Shown here: piece after piece, positions 23,872-31,778 of the stretch
How the letters are laid out: each line of letters starts with the position of its first letter
Position numbering within the stretch: the first letter of the stretch is position 1
Origin: Bradyrhizobium sp. JYMT SZCCT0428
GTDB taxonomy: Bacteria > Pseudomonadota > Alphaproteobacteria > Rhizobiales > Xanthobacteraceae
DNA: 64,000 nucleotides
Direction of reading: 5' to 3'
Assembly (NCBI RefSeq): GCF_018131075.1
Contig: NZ_JAFCLS010000037.1
Coordinates: forward strand, 1 to 64,000
Notes under the pieces: generated by a model
Database searches by the model: none
What the model was told of the DNA's origin: nothing
What the model saw: the letters and a program-made list of their open reading frames with translations, nothing else
Translations under genes and position numbers: made by a program

Positions 23872-25178
23872 TATGCCACTTTCCAGACCGTCACCGGTCG
23901 CTCATATCCTCTGACCGGCACTTCGCCGAGCGCGACTGCATCGCGACATTCCTCTCCGAGCGCGTCATGGACCGCCGCCGAGATCAGGAACTGGGAATTG
24001 AAATCCTTGTTGAGCGCCTCGAGCCGGCTGGCGAAATTCACGGTGTCGCCGATCACAGTGTATTCCTTGCGCCGCGGCGAGCCGATATTGCCGGCGACGA
24101 CCTCGCCGACGTGGATGCCGATGCCGATGCGCAGCGGCCAGCTGGACGCCTGGTTGGCGCGCTCGTTCGCCTCAAGCATCTCGCGCGCAGCCGCCACCGC
24201 ATGCTGCGCGGCGTTGCCTGCGTCGAAGGGGGCGCCGAACAGGGCCAGGAAGCCGTCGCCGAGAAACTTGTTCACGATACCGCCATGGCGATCGAGGATG
24301 TCGACCAGCACCGCGAACGCGCCATCGAGACGGTCCACCACTTCCTGCGGGGTACGGGTGCTGGCGCCCGAGGTAAAACTGCGAAAATCGACGAACATGA
24401 CCGCGACACGCCGGATTTCGCTGCCGGTCGCCGCACCCTCGGCCATCAGCCGCTCGACCACCTGCGGCGAGACGTGCTGACCGAACAGGTTGGTGATGCG
24501 GTCGCGCGCGGTCGCGGCGAGGATGCTGGCCTCGAACTGCCGGCGCAATTGAACGCCGACCGCGCCCGCCAGCATCCCGCAAATCAGGATGATAACGCTG
24601 CGCACCGCGTGATAATACAGATCAGGCGGCGGATCGGCGCTGCCGGTACGATGATAGAGCATCGCCATGGCAAGCAGCTGGGCCGCGGCAACGAACCCGG
24701 TGAAGGTCGAGAGCCAGAAATCCAGCCGCAGCGTCGAGAGAATGACGAAGATGAAATAGGTCAGCGGCACCGCGAAGCCGAGCGCGTCCACCGGACCCAT
24801 GCTGTCGATGTGCATCGCCAAAGCGAGCGTCGGCATCGAGGTTTCGACCAGCACACCGACATAGCGCCGGTAAACCGGCAGGTCCTGGTCCTTGCCGAGG
24901 TGCCGGGTGATGACGGAGTGGACCCAGAGTTCGAACAGAACGAACGGGACGAGGACGATGAAGAGCTCGCTCGGATCGAACCGGCCGTGCCAGAGCTTCT
25001 GGATCGCATTGGGATCGAACACATGGACGATGAGAATCAGCGCCCCGATCAGGACGGTGGTCCCGATCAGCGCCTTGATCCGGATCAGCTCGGTGCGCAG
25101 GATCTGCTGCGTCAGCGCGCGCTGAAAATCAGCGGATACCACCGGCTTCTCGCTTGTGTTGCCCCAGAAACCGAACAT
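23871..25178 (-). CDS. Membrane-bound class III adenylate/guanylate cyclase
   Basis: A 435-residue enzyme that should make cAMP (or cGMP) from the nucleoside triphosphate. The N-terminal half has about six membrane helices (from residue 35 to about 215). A short linker (RDRITNLFGQHVSPQVVERLM) then leads into the class III catalytic domain. There VAVMFVDFRSFTSG carries the first metal aspartate, FLGDGFLALFGAP the second, and EYTVIGDTVNFASRLE the substrate-binding part. The VIGDTVN motif is typical of bacterial adenylate cyclases. A Crp-family regulator is encoded 4 kb away, but a link is only conjecture. Confidence 0.92.
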   Translation of the reverse strand: MFGFWGNTSEKPVVSADFQRALTQQILRTELIRIKALIGTTVLIGALILIVHVFDPNAIQKLWHGRFDPSELFIVLVPFVLFELWVHSVITRHLGKDQDLPVYRRYVGVLVETSMPTLALAMHIDSMGPVDALGFAVPLTYFIFVILSTLRLDFWLSTFTGFVAAAQLLAMAMLYHRTGSADPPPDLYYHAVRSVIILICGMLAGAVGVQLRRQFEASILAATARDRITNLFGQHVSPQVVERLMAEGAATGSEIRRVAVMFVDFRSFTSGASTRTPQEVVDRLDGAFAVLVDILDRHGGIVNKFLGDGFLALFGAPFDAGNAAQHAVAAAREMLEANERANQASSWPLRIGIGIHVGEVVAGNIGSPRRKEYTVIGDTVNFASRLEALNKDFNSQFLISAAVHDALGEECRDAVALGEVPVRGYERPVTVWKVA

Positions 25179-25189
25179 TTCCCCACCCT

Positions 25190-25257
25190 GTCATTCCGAT
25201 GCGCAACCCGGAATCTCGAGATTCCGGGTTCGCCTCTTCAAGGCGTTCCGGAATGAC
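25190..25257. repeat. Interspersed palindromic repeat, family A, copy 3
   Basis: A short copy of the GTCATTCCG...CGGAATGAC family, with an internal palindrome CCCGGAATCTCGAGATTCCGGG. It lies between the cyclase start and the end of the ABC-2 permease gene. Confidence 0.75.
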
Positions 25258-25277
25258 GTCGCGTATCATATCCTGCA

Positions 25278-26444
25278 TCAATCGAGCGTGCGACGGAAGC
25301 GGGTCACGGCGATCGTCATCGCCAAAAGCATCAGTGCAATGAGAGCAATGGTGTCGTACTGCAAATTCTGGATGGTCGCGCCCTTCAGCATGATGGCGCG
25401 AACGATGCGGACGAAATGCGTCAGCGGCAGACACTCGCCGATATATTGCGCCCATCTCGGCATGCCGGCGAACGGAAACATGAAGCCGGACAACAGAATG
25501 CTGGGCAGGAAGAACATCATCGACAGCTGCATCGCCTGCAACTGGTTCTGCACGATGGTCGAGAAGGTGTAGCCGATCGCAAGATTGGTGGTGATGAACA
25601 GCGTCGTCAGCAACGCCAGCGTGGCCAGGCTGCCGAGAATGGGCACGCCAAACAGCAGCACGCCGATGCCGATGATCAGCGTTGCCTGAACGAAACCAAC
25701 GATCACGTAAGGTATGATCTTGCCGAACATCACCTCGACCGGCTTGATCGGCATCGACAGCAGGCTCTCCATGGTGCCGCGCTCGATCTCACGGGTCACC
25801 GACAGCGCCGTGAAGATCAGCATGGTCATGGTCAGGATGGTGCCGACCAGGCCCGGCACGATGTTGAGCCGCGAGGACGCTGCCGGATTGTAGCGCGAAT
25901 GGGCGCGGATCTCGAACGGCGTCGATGGCGGATCGCCCGCCTGCAGGTCGTGCGCCAATGCGGTCTGCACGATGCCGTTGAGCGTGCCCAGCGCCGAGCC
26001 CGCCGCCACCGGATCGGTCGCATCGGCGGCGACCAGCAGCGCCGGATGATCGCCGCGCCGCACCGCGCGCTCAAAGCCGCGCGGGATTTCGACGCCGAAC
26101 AGCACCTTGCCGGATTGCAGGAGATCGTCGAACTCGGCGACGCTGTGGACTTCATGGGTAAAGCGGAAATAGGCGGTGTTCTCCATCGCCTTCAGAATCG
26201 AGCGCGCCAGGTCGCTGTCTTCCTGCAGCAACACCGCGGTCGGCAAATGGCGCGGCGTGGTGTTGATCGCAAAGCCGAACAGCACGAGCTGCATCACCGG
26301 CAGCATCACGATCATCGCGAACGAGACCCGGTCGCGGCGGAGCTGGATGAATTCCTTCACCAGCATCGCATAGCTGCGCCACCAGAAACCGAATGACGGC
26401 TCCCGCACATTGCGGCGTCCGCTGCTTGTATCGGTCGTACTCAT
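25278..26444 (-). CDS. ABC-2 type export permease (YbhS/YbhR-like)
   Basis: A 388-residue permease of the ABC-2 type. After a cytoplasmic N-terminus there is one helix (near SFAMIVMLPVMQLVLFGFAI), a large periplasmic domain (about 60-190) and five more helices, with the family block REIERGTMESLLSMPIKPVEVMFGKI before them. The start codon overlaps the ATPase stop (ATGA). In E. coli the related ybhFSR system has two permeases; here only one is encoded, so it would act as a homodimer or with a partner elsewhere. Confidence 0.9.
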   Translation of the reverse strand: MSTTDTSSGRRNVREPSFGFWWRSYAMLVKEFIQLRRDRVSFAMIVMLPVMQLVLFGFAINTTPRHLPTAVLLQEDSDLARSILKAMENTAYFRFTHEVHSVAEFDDLLQSGKVLFGVEIPRGFERAVRRGDHPALLVAADATDPVAAGSALGTLNGIVQTALAHDLQAGDPPSTPFEIRAHSRYNPAASSRLNIVPGLVGTILTMTMLIFTALSVTREIERGTMESLLSMPIKPVEVMFGKIIPYVIVGFVQATLIIGIGVLLFGVPILGSLATLALLTTLFITTNLAIGYTFSTIVQNQLQAMQLSMMFFLPSILLSGFMFPFAGMPRWAQYIGECLPLTHFVRIVRAIMLKGATIQNLQYDTIALIALMLLAMTIAVTRFRRTLD

Positions 26445-27385
26445 TGGAAATTGTCCTTTGAGCGGCTCATCAGGTCGATGAACACGTCTTCCAGCGACGG
26501 AGCTCCATGCTGCCAGTTCCACCCCCTGTTATCCCTGTAGGGCGCGACGCTGGCTTCGAGCGCGGCCTTGTCGCGGCCGGAGACGTGCAGGCTGGTGCCG
26601 AACGGCGCCACCATGTCGACGCCGGGCTTGCCGGACAGTTCAGCGGCAAGACCATTGAGATCGGCGCCGGTGACCGTCCAGGTCGACAACGCCGATTGCG
26701 CGATCACCTCATCGACCGTGCCATGCGCCAGCAGATTTCCGTAGGCGATATAGGCGATCTCGTGACAGCGCTCGGCCTCGTCCATGTAATGGGTGGAGAC
26801 CAGCACCGTCAGGCCGTCGGCTGCGAGCGCATGGATCTCGTTCCAGAAATCGCGCCGCGCCTTGGGATCGACGCCGGCGGTCGGCTCGTCCAGCAGCAGC
26901 AATTGCGGGTTTGGGAGCGTGCAGGCGCCGAGCGCCAGCCGCTGCTTCCAGCCGCCGGAAAGTTCGCCGGCGAGCTGCTCCTCGCGGCCGTTGAGGCCGA
27001 TGCGCTGGATCATGTCGCGCGCCGCTTGCCGCGCTTTGGGCAGGCCGTAAAGCCGCGCCACGAATTCCAGGTTTTCGCGCACCGAGAGGTCCTGATACAG
27101 GCTGAAGCGCTGCGTCATGTAGCCGACCTGGCGCTTGATCTTGTCGGCCTCGCGGCGGATGTCGTAGCCGAGGCAAGTGCCCTCGCCGGAATCCGGCGTC
27201 AGCAAGCCGCAGAGCATGCGGATGGTCGTGGTCTTGCCGGACCCGTTGGGGCCGAGGAAGCCGTAGATCGAGCCGCGCTTGACCTGCATCGAGAGGTTTT
27301 GCACGACCGCCCGGCCGCCAAACGATTTCGACAGACCCTCGACATTGATCGCAAAAGCGGGCGCGGTTGATGGGGCGGAATTCAT
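26441..27385 (-). CDS. ABC exporter ATP-binding protein (YbhF-like, single ATPase)
   Basis: A 314-residue ATPase with Walker A GPNGSGKTT, signature LSGGWKQR, Walker B LLLLDEP and the switch STHYMDEA. The tail (residues 220-314) is the usual regulatory extension of drug/lipid ABC-2 ATPases. E. coli YbhF has two ATPase modules; this protein has one. The gene overlaps the HlyD gene upstream and the permease downstream by 4 bases each, forming a coupled three-gene unit. Confidence 0.92.
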   Translation of the reverse strand: MNSAPSTAPAFAINVEGLSKSFGGRAVVQNLSMQVKRGSIYGFLGPNGSGKTTTIRMLCGLLTPDSGEGTCLGYDIRREADKIKRQVGYMTQRFSLYQDLSVRENLEFVARLYGLPKARQAARDMIQRIGLNGREEQLAGELSGGWKQRLALGACTLPNPQLLLLDEPTAGVDPKARRDFWNEIHALAADGLTVLVSTHYMDEAERCHEIAYIAYGNLLAHGTVDEVIAQSALSTWTVTGADLNGLAAELSGKPGVDMVAPFGTSLHVSGRDKAALEASVAPYRDNRGWNWQHGAPSLEDVFIDLMSRSKDNFQ

Positions 27386-28182
27386 CGCTTGTCCGCCACC
27401 GGTATCGGCGCATTGACGAACACGCTGATCGGCTGCCCGACGCGCAGACTGGCCGGCTTGTTCGGTCGCGCCTGGATCAGGTAGACGAGCTTGTTTCGCT
27501 CATCGAGGCTGTAGATCACCGGCGGGGTATATTCCGCTGTCGTCGCGATGAAGTAGATTTTTGCGGTAAGATCGCCCGCGCAATTGTCGCAGGTCACCTT
27601 GACCTCGTCGCCGATCGCAAGCTTCGGCAGTTGCGTCTCCGGAACGAAGAAGCGCAGCTTCATGTTGCCGGGCGGCATGATCGACAACACCGGCCGCTGC
27701 GCCGGCACCATCTCGCCCTCGCGAAAGTAGATCTGCTGAACGGTGCCGGCGACCGGCGCGAAACCGTTGCGCCGGGCCAGCCGCGTCTGCGAAGTGTTGA
27801 CCCGCGCCTCCGCCACCCGGAGCGCCGAGACCGCGGAGTCGAGATTGGCCTGGGTGCCCGAACCGGTCTTGGACAAAGATGCCGCACGGTCATAGGTCTG
27901 CTGGGCATTGGCCAGCGTCGCATTGTTCTGGTTGAGATCGGCCTTCTGCAGTTCGTCATCGACCGAATAGATCTGCATGCCGGGCTTCACTTCGTCGCCC
28001 TCCCGCACGCTGAGCTTGGTCACGCGCCCGGATTCGTCGGGGCTGACGAAGATCATGTCGGCTTCGACCCAGCCCTGAAAGCCGGGATCCCTGCGCTCCT
28101 TGCAGCCGGCCAGCACGGCGGCCAGCGCGAGCACGGTGAAAATGGTCGACGCTCTCAAAAAGGTCTTGCGCGACGAAGTCAT
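27382..28182 (-). CDS. HlyD/YbhG-type periplasmic adaptor lipoprotein
   Basis: A 266-residue membrane-fusion protein. It has a lipoprotein signal with lipobox VLAGC (C27), a biotinyl-lipoyl-like half (GRVTKLSVREGDEVKPGMQIYS), a coiled-coil hairpin (about 85-145) and the second lipoyl half with beta domain (GFAPVAGTVQQIYFREGE). It would connect the ABC permease to the outer membrane. The first codons overlap the TetR stop by 4 bases, so the regulator and the pump are one transcript. Confidence 0.9.
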   Translation of the reverse strand: MTSSRKTFLRASTIFTVLALAAVLAGCKERRDPGFQGWVEADMIFVSPDESGRVTKLSVREGDEVKPGMQIYSVDDELQKADLNQNNATLANAQQTYDRAASLSKTGSGTQANLDSAVSALRVAEARVNTSQTRLARRNGFAPVAGTVQQIYFREGEMVPAQRPVLSIMPPGNMKLRFFVPETQLPKLAIGDEVKVTCDNCAGDLTAKIYFIATTAEYTPPVIYSLDERNKLVYLIQARPNKPASLRVGQPISVFVNAPIPVADKR

Positions 28183-28913
28183 GTCGTCCTCCGTTCGCCA
28201 AAAATCAGATCGAGATGAACGCGAAACATCTCGTTCGCATCGAGTGGCGCGTGTTTGCTGAACAGGCTTTGCCAGATGATCGCGACGATGGCGGGCGCCA
28301 CGAGGATCTGCGGAAAGCGCGCCAGATTCTTCTGCTGGATTTCGCCACGCGCGACGCCGAGTTCGATCAGCGCGCGCATGCCGGCGATCCCCTTCGAGAC
28401 CACTTCGCGGTAGTAGAAATCGGCGATATCGGGAAATCGCGGTCCTTCGGCAACGATCAGGCGCACGATGTCGCCGCGCCGCGTCGTCACCACGTCATGG
28501 ATGAAGGCGCGGGCAAAGTTCTCCACCATGTCCCGGATCGAGGCGCCAGCCGGCGGCGGCCCTGCTGCGGCAAGACGGTTGACCAAGGGTACGATCGCGG
28601 TCCGGATCAATTCCTCGAACAGCGCCTCCTTGTCCTTGAAGTGCAGATAGATCGTGCCCTTGGCGACGCCTGCCCGCTTGGCGACGTCGTCGAGCCTTGT
28701 GGCCGCAAAGCCGCGCGCGATGAATTCGTCCATCGCCGCCTCGATGATGGCCCCTCGCCGCTCGGCGGCGCGTTCGGCCCGGTTCGAGGCGGGCTTTGTG
28801 GACTCGACCTTCGCCGAGACCACTTTTGGCGTTTTGGCGGCGGCAGCCCTGCTCACAACGCGGCTTGCGGCCGGTTTGGACGGGCGTCGGGTGCTGGGGC
28901 GTGTTTTGCTCAT
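28179..28913 (-). CDS. TetR/AcrR-family repressor of the HlyD/ABC operon
   Basis: A 244-residue regulator with a long basic alanine-rich N-terminal extension (about 45 residues), then the TetR DNA-binding domain (RRGAIIEAAMDEFIARGFAATRLDDVAKRAGVAKGTIYLHFKDKEALF split over residues 52-98) and a ligand-binding C-terminal domain. It is the first gene of the operon, and a perfect 20-bp palindrome sits 10 bp before its start codon, so it should repress itself and the pump genes. The arrangement parallels E. coli cecR (ybiH)-ybhGFSR. Confidence 0.93.
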   Translation of the reverse strand: MSKTRPSTRRPSKPAASRVVSRAAAAKTPKVVSAKVESTKPASNRAERAAERRGAIIEAAMDEFIARGFAATRLDDVAKRAGVAKGTIYLHFKDKEALFEELIRTAIVPLVNRLAAAGPPPAGASIRDMVENFARAFIHDVVTTRRGDIVRLIVAEGPRFPDIADFYYREVVSKGIAGMRALIELGVARGEIQQKNLARFPQILVAPAIVAIIWQSLFSKHAPLDANEMFRVHLDLIFGERRTT

Positions 28914-28922
28914 ATCCGCTAT

Positions 28923-28942
28923 ATGACTGACCGGTCAGTCAT
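28923..28942. promoter_or_regulatory. TetR-family operator (20-bp perfect palindrome)
   Basis: ATGACTGACCGGTCAGTCAT is a perfect 20-bp palindrome that ends 10 bp before the TetR start codon. TGACTGACCGGTCAGTCA-like sites are typical of TetR/AcrR operators, and the position would block transcription of the regulator and the pump operon. Confidence 0.85.
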
Positions 28943-29001
28943 TGTCAATATCGGGCTGAAGCTGCCGTTTTCACGTCCCCGTGAGGATTTGGTCGTTCAG
29001 C

Positions 29002-29034
29002 CGTCATTGCGAGCGCAGCGAAGCAATCCATCTC
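29002..29034. repeat. Interspersed repeat, family B, single arm
   Basis: CGTCATTGCGAGCGCAGCGA and the following AAGCAATCCATCTC match the first arm of the inverted repeat at 41069-41155. The second arm is not recognisable here. The rest of 28943-29309 shows no gene and would hold the promoter of the TctC gene at 29310. Confidence 0.7.
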
Positions 29035-29309
29035 GCCACGCACTCGCGCGACCCGAACACGGGCTCGCCTCCGCGGCGCGACACGCCCCGAGTCCTTGAA
29101 CAGATTGCCCTCGATTAGAGCGCGGAGATGCCGGATGCGCGCTGCACCCGCGGTCTTACGCGCAAAATCGAACAATGAAGCGCACGCGATCATGCATATT
29201 CACCGCGGGACACTCCGGTATTCGCTGCACTGCGCCAATCTGTCCCGTCTTTCACGCATGGCGGAAGCCGGACGATGCGATACCCTCCCCGCCAATTCAG
29301 GGAGGAATC

Positions 29310-30299
29310 ATGTCAACGAAATTCAGTCGCCGTCACTTCATCGCGGCCGGTACCGCTGCTTTTGCGTCGCCATTCCTGTTGCGCGGAGCCTCGGCGCAAG
29401 GCGCGTGGCCGTCGCGGCAAATCCGCATGGTCTGCAGCTATCCGGCGGGCGGGCAGACCGACCTGTTGGCGCGCGGCTTCGGCGATTACATCTCCAGGCA
29501 GGTGGGAAAGACCGTCGTCGTCGAAAACAAGGCGGGCGCTTCCGGTTCGATCGGCGCTCAGGAAGTCGCGCGCGCGGAGCCGGATGGCCACACCATCCTG
29601 TGCTCGATCTCGACGACCTTTGTGATGAACCGGGTCATGATGAAGAACCCCGGCTATGACATGGACAAGGACCTGGCACTCGTCAGCATCATCCCGGGCG
29701 CCGGGCTGCTGCTGGTCGCAAGCACGAAATCCGGCATCAAGACATTCGACGACTTCGTCGCTTTCGCGCGCAAGAGCGGCAAGATGAACTTCGGCACCTA
29801 CAGCGCCGGCTCCTCCCCGCACATCACCATCAATGAACTCAACAAGCAGTATGGTCTCAACATCGAGCCGATCCACTACCGGGGTGAAGCGCCGATGTGG
29901 ACGGGCATCGCGGACGGCACCCTCGACGTCGCGATGGGCAGCTACACGGCCGCGCAATCCGTCCTGCAAAGCAACGCCGGCGTCGTGTTCGCGGTGCATT
30001 CCAAGAAGGTCGACGCGATTCCTAACGTCAAGACCCTGCCTGAACTCGGCGCGACCTCGAAATTCTTCACCGTCAGCGGCTTTTCGGGCTGGGCGGTGCC
30101 GAAGGCGACGCCGCAGCCGATCGTCGACCGGTTGTCCGAACTCTGCGTGGCCGCCAATAACGATCCGAAGGTGAAGGAAATTCTGGCTACCTTCGTGCTC
30201 GAACCGGCAATCGGCTTCAAGGAAAGCAACGCCTTGTATCAGCGCGAATTGCCGGTCTGGATCGAGGCCGGACAGGCGCTCGGCTTGCCGCCGGCCTGA
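29310..30299 (+). CDS. TctC/Bug-family periplasmic binding protein with Tat-type signal
   Basis: A 329-residue receptor of the tripartite tricarboxylate family. The signal peptide contains SRRHFIAAG, which fits twin-arginine export, and the mature part begins near GAWPSRQIRMVCSYPAGGQTD. The block VENKAGASGSIGAQEVARAEPDGH is the usual cleft region. A GGAGG site 5 bases upstream fixes the ATG at 29310. There are no membrane subunits beside it, so like the receptor at 21145 it is an orphan. The ligand is unknown. Confidence 0.9.
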   Translation: MSTKFSRRHFIAAGTAAFASPFLLRGASAQGAWPSRQIRMVCSYPAGGQTDLLARGFGDYISRQVGKTVVVENKAGASGSIGAQEVARAEPDGHTILCSISTTFVMNRVMMKNPGYDMDKDLALVSIIPGAGLLLVASTKSGIKTFDDFVAFARKSGKMNFGTYSAGSSPHITINELNKQYGLNIEPIHYRGEAPMWTGIADGTLDVAMGSYTAAQSVLQSNAGVVFAVHSKKVDAIPNVKTLPELGATSKFFTVSGFSGWAVPKATPQPIVDRLSELCVAANNDPKVKEILATFVLEPAIGFKESNALYQRELPVWIEAGQALGLPPA

Positions 30300-30420
30300 A
30301 CTGGCCGCAGCCATCTTGCCGGAACCAGCGTGACGTCAGGCACATAAAGTCAGCCTGGATTGGCGTATCCCAGCGGCCTCAGGTGAGCGTGAATCTCACC
30401 GAAGGTCGCAGGGGTGAAAC

Positions 30421-30621
30421 ATGACCAATTCAAGCCGTGAAATTCGTGAACTTGGTATCGAATATCTCGATCACGTCACCGGCGGAATGCTCTCTTTGGG
30501 CATGATCCGCGCGTATCTCGCGAGCCAGCCCGCCAGCGTTTTTCTGGGTCCTGTGATCGGCACCTCGATCGGGTCGGGAATCGGCGCGGGCGCTGCGGGC
30601 GGCGGCGGCGATTCCGCCTGA
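30421..30621 (+). CDS. Double-glycine leader peptide, bacteriocin-like (66 residues)
   Basis: A small gene with AGGGG upstream of its ATG. The leader ends in ELGIEYLDHVTGG (residues 10-22), the double-glycine pattern cut by C39-type exporters. The core contains a hydrophobic segment and a run of small residues (GTSIGSGIGAGAAGGGG), as in class II bacteriocins. No transporter or immunity gene is nearby. It resembles in design, not in core sequence, the peptide at 3359-3520. Confidence 0.65.
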   Translation: MTNSSREIRELGIEYLDHVTGGMLSLGMIRAYLASQPASVFLGPVIGTSIGSGIGAGAAGGGGDSA

Positions 30622-30647
30622 CGGCAAAGCGCCAGACTCGACACGAG

Positions 30648-31058
30648 CTAGCTGTGAAACTTCAACCCATCGACGATCTTGTCGATCACCTTGCGCTCGG
30701 CGCGCATGGCGAGCCCCACGAGATTGAGTTCGGCGCGGATCACCGCTTTCACCACCTCGCGGTTGGCGGCGTCATGCGTGGTCTTGAACATGTCCTCGGT
30801 ATAGACCGCAGGCGTCACGTTGCGCGCCAGCGCGCGTTCGAGCGCGCGCGACAGCGCGGCGCGATCGGCGCCATAGATCAGGATCGGCTGGCCGATCAGC
30901 GAAAGATATTTGGTGCCGGAGCCGTCGCCATAGGGCTCGCCGATACATTCGGGAAAAGAAGCGGCAATGCCGCCGACCAGAAACGAAGCCACGTTGAGCT
31001 TCTGCCAAGGTTCGAGATCGGTCCGGATCACGACCGCGATTTTGGTGTCGAATTGCAT
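30648..31058 (-). CDS. DUF2000 family protein
   Basis: A 136-residue cytosolic protein of the DUF2000 family: KIAVVIRTDLEPWQKLNVASFLVGG at the N-terminus and a conserved YTEDMF...NREVVKAV stretch towards the C-terminus. The fold resembles peptidyl-tRNA hydrolase-2-like proteins, but no activity is established that I know of. It is a single gene, convergent with the double-glycine peptide gene. Confidence 0.85.
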   Translation of the reverse strand: MQFDTKIAVVIRTDLEPWQKLNVASFLVGGIAASFPECIGEPYGDGSGTKYLSLIGQPILIYGADRAALSRALERALARNVTPAVYTEDMFKTTHDAANREVVKAVIRAELNLVGLAMRAERKVIDKIVDGLKFHS

Positions 31059-31098
31059 GGAAGTTTCACCCGCGCCAAGAATTCCTGAGAGCTCAGTC

Positions 31099-31194
31099 CC
31101 TCATGGTGAGGAGGCGCGTTAGCGCCGTCTCGAACCATGGGAGCCCGCGTCCATCCTTCGAGACGCGCGCAAGAGCGCGCTCCTCAGGATGAGG
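31099..31194. repeat. Interspersed palindromic repeat, family C
   Basis: CCTCATGGTGAGGAGGCGCG at one end and GCGCGCTCCTCAGGATGAGG at the other, with CTTCGAGACG/CGTCTCGAA pairs inside. This is a typical rhizobial intergenic repeat. It fills the gap between the DUF2000 and DUF4189 genes. Confidence 0.75.
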
Positions 31195-31224
31195 TCAGTG
31201 TATCAGGGATGAGGCCAGCGTATC
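31188..31224. repeat. 19-bp near-tandem repeat at the end of the DUF4189 gene
   Basis: GGATGAGGTCAGTGTATCA is followed at once by GGGATGAGGCCAGCGTATCA, the second copy reaching the DUF4189 stop codon. It appears to be a local duplication at the edge of repeat family C. Confidence 0.6.
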
Positions 31225-31645
31225 ACCCCTTGGCGTCGCAGGCCCAGGCGCGGATCACGCATTCCTTGCCGCCGAATTCGTAGCACTTCTTGGTCGCGGC
31301 ATTGAGCGAGCTCGATATCTTCGGCTTCACGGCATACCCATGGGCACCGCAGGGGTTTTTCATGTCGATCGCAAGCGCGGCGCAGGCGCGCTTCATGGTC
31401 ACGGCGGTGCAGTCGCCCTTGCACTGCTTCAGCGCCGCCGCGCGCGCGGTGGCTTCAGCTGGATAGTCATAGGCCTGGCCATAGGCGCCGCATTTGCCGA
31501 CCGCGAATGCGCCGGCCGCCGAGGCCTTGGTCACAAGGCTCTCAGTCGCAAAACGCGACGCGCCGATCACCAAAGTGAACGCAAGAATGAACAGCGCGCG
31601 GCGTTGCGCGGCCGCGGTCGAAACGATCAAGGCCCCATCCCCCAA
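31223..31645 (-). CDS. DUF4189 domain secreted protein
   Basis: A 140-residue protein with an N-terminal hydrophobic segment (RALFILAFTLVIGASRF) that should act as a signal peptide or anchor. A cysteine-rich DUF4189 domain follows: FAVGKCGAYGQAYDYP, then ALKQCKGDCTAVTMKRACAAL, then GGKECVIRAWACDAKG. Seven cysteines in the mature part fit disulfides in the periplasm. The function is unknown. The gene is flanked by intergenic repeats on both sides. Confidence 0.82.
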   Translation of the reverse strand: MGDGALIVSTAAAQRRALFILAFTLVIGASRFATESLVTKASAAGAFAVGKCGAYGQAYDYPAEATARAAALKQCKGDCTAVTMKRACAALAIDMKNPCGAHGYAVKPKISSSLNAATKKCYEFGGKECVIRAWACDAKG

Positions 31646-31737
31646 GACAGCGGGCGGAATCTAGCCGGGAGGGAGTTGAGACTTGGTGAACGGAAGGTTG
31701 AAAAGGGCTGCGACGCGACAACGGATGTGTCCATTCG

Positions 31738-31763
31738 TCGTCCCGGCTCAAGGCCGGGACGAC
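31738..31763. repeat. Short interspersed palindrome, family D
   Basis: TCGTCCCGGCTCAAGGCCGGGACGA forms a 9-10 bp stem. It lies just beyond the end of the molybdenum-cluster transcript and could serve as a terminator as well as a repeat. Confidence 0.65.
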
Positions 31764-31778
31764 ATGGACAGAGTTCGC

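Noticed and set aside
28945..29193. 82-codon minus-strand frame between TetR and TctC genes
   Set aside because: It contains the MDCFAALAMT translation of the family B repeat and no ribosome site.
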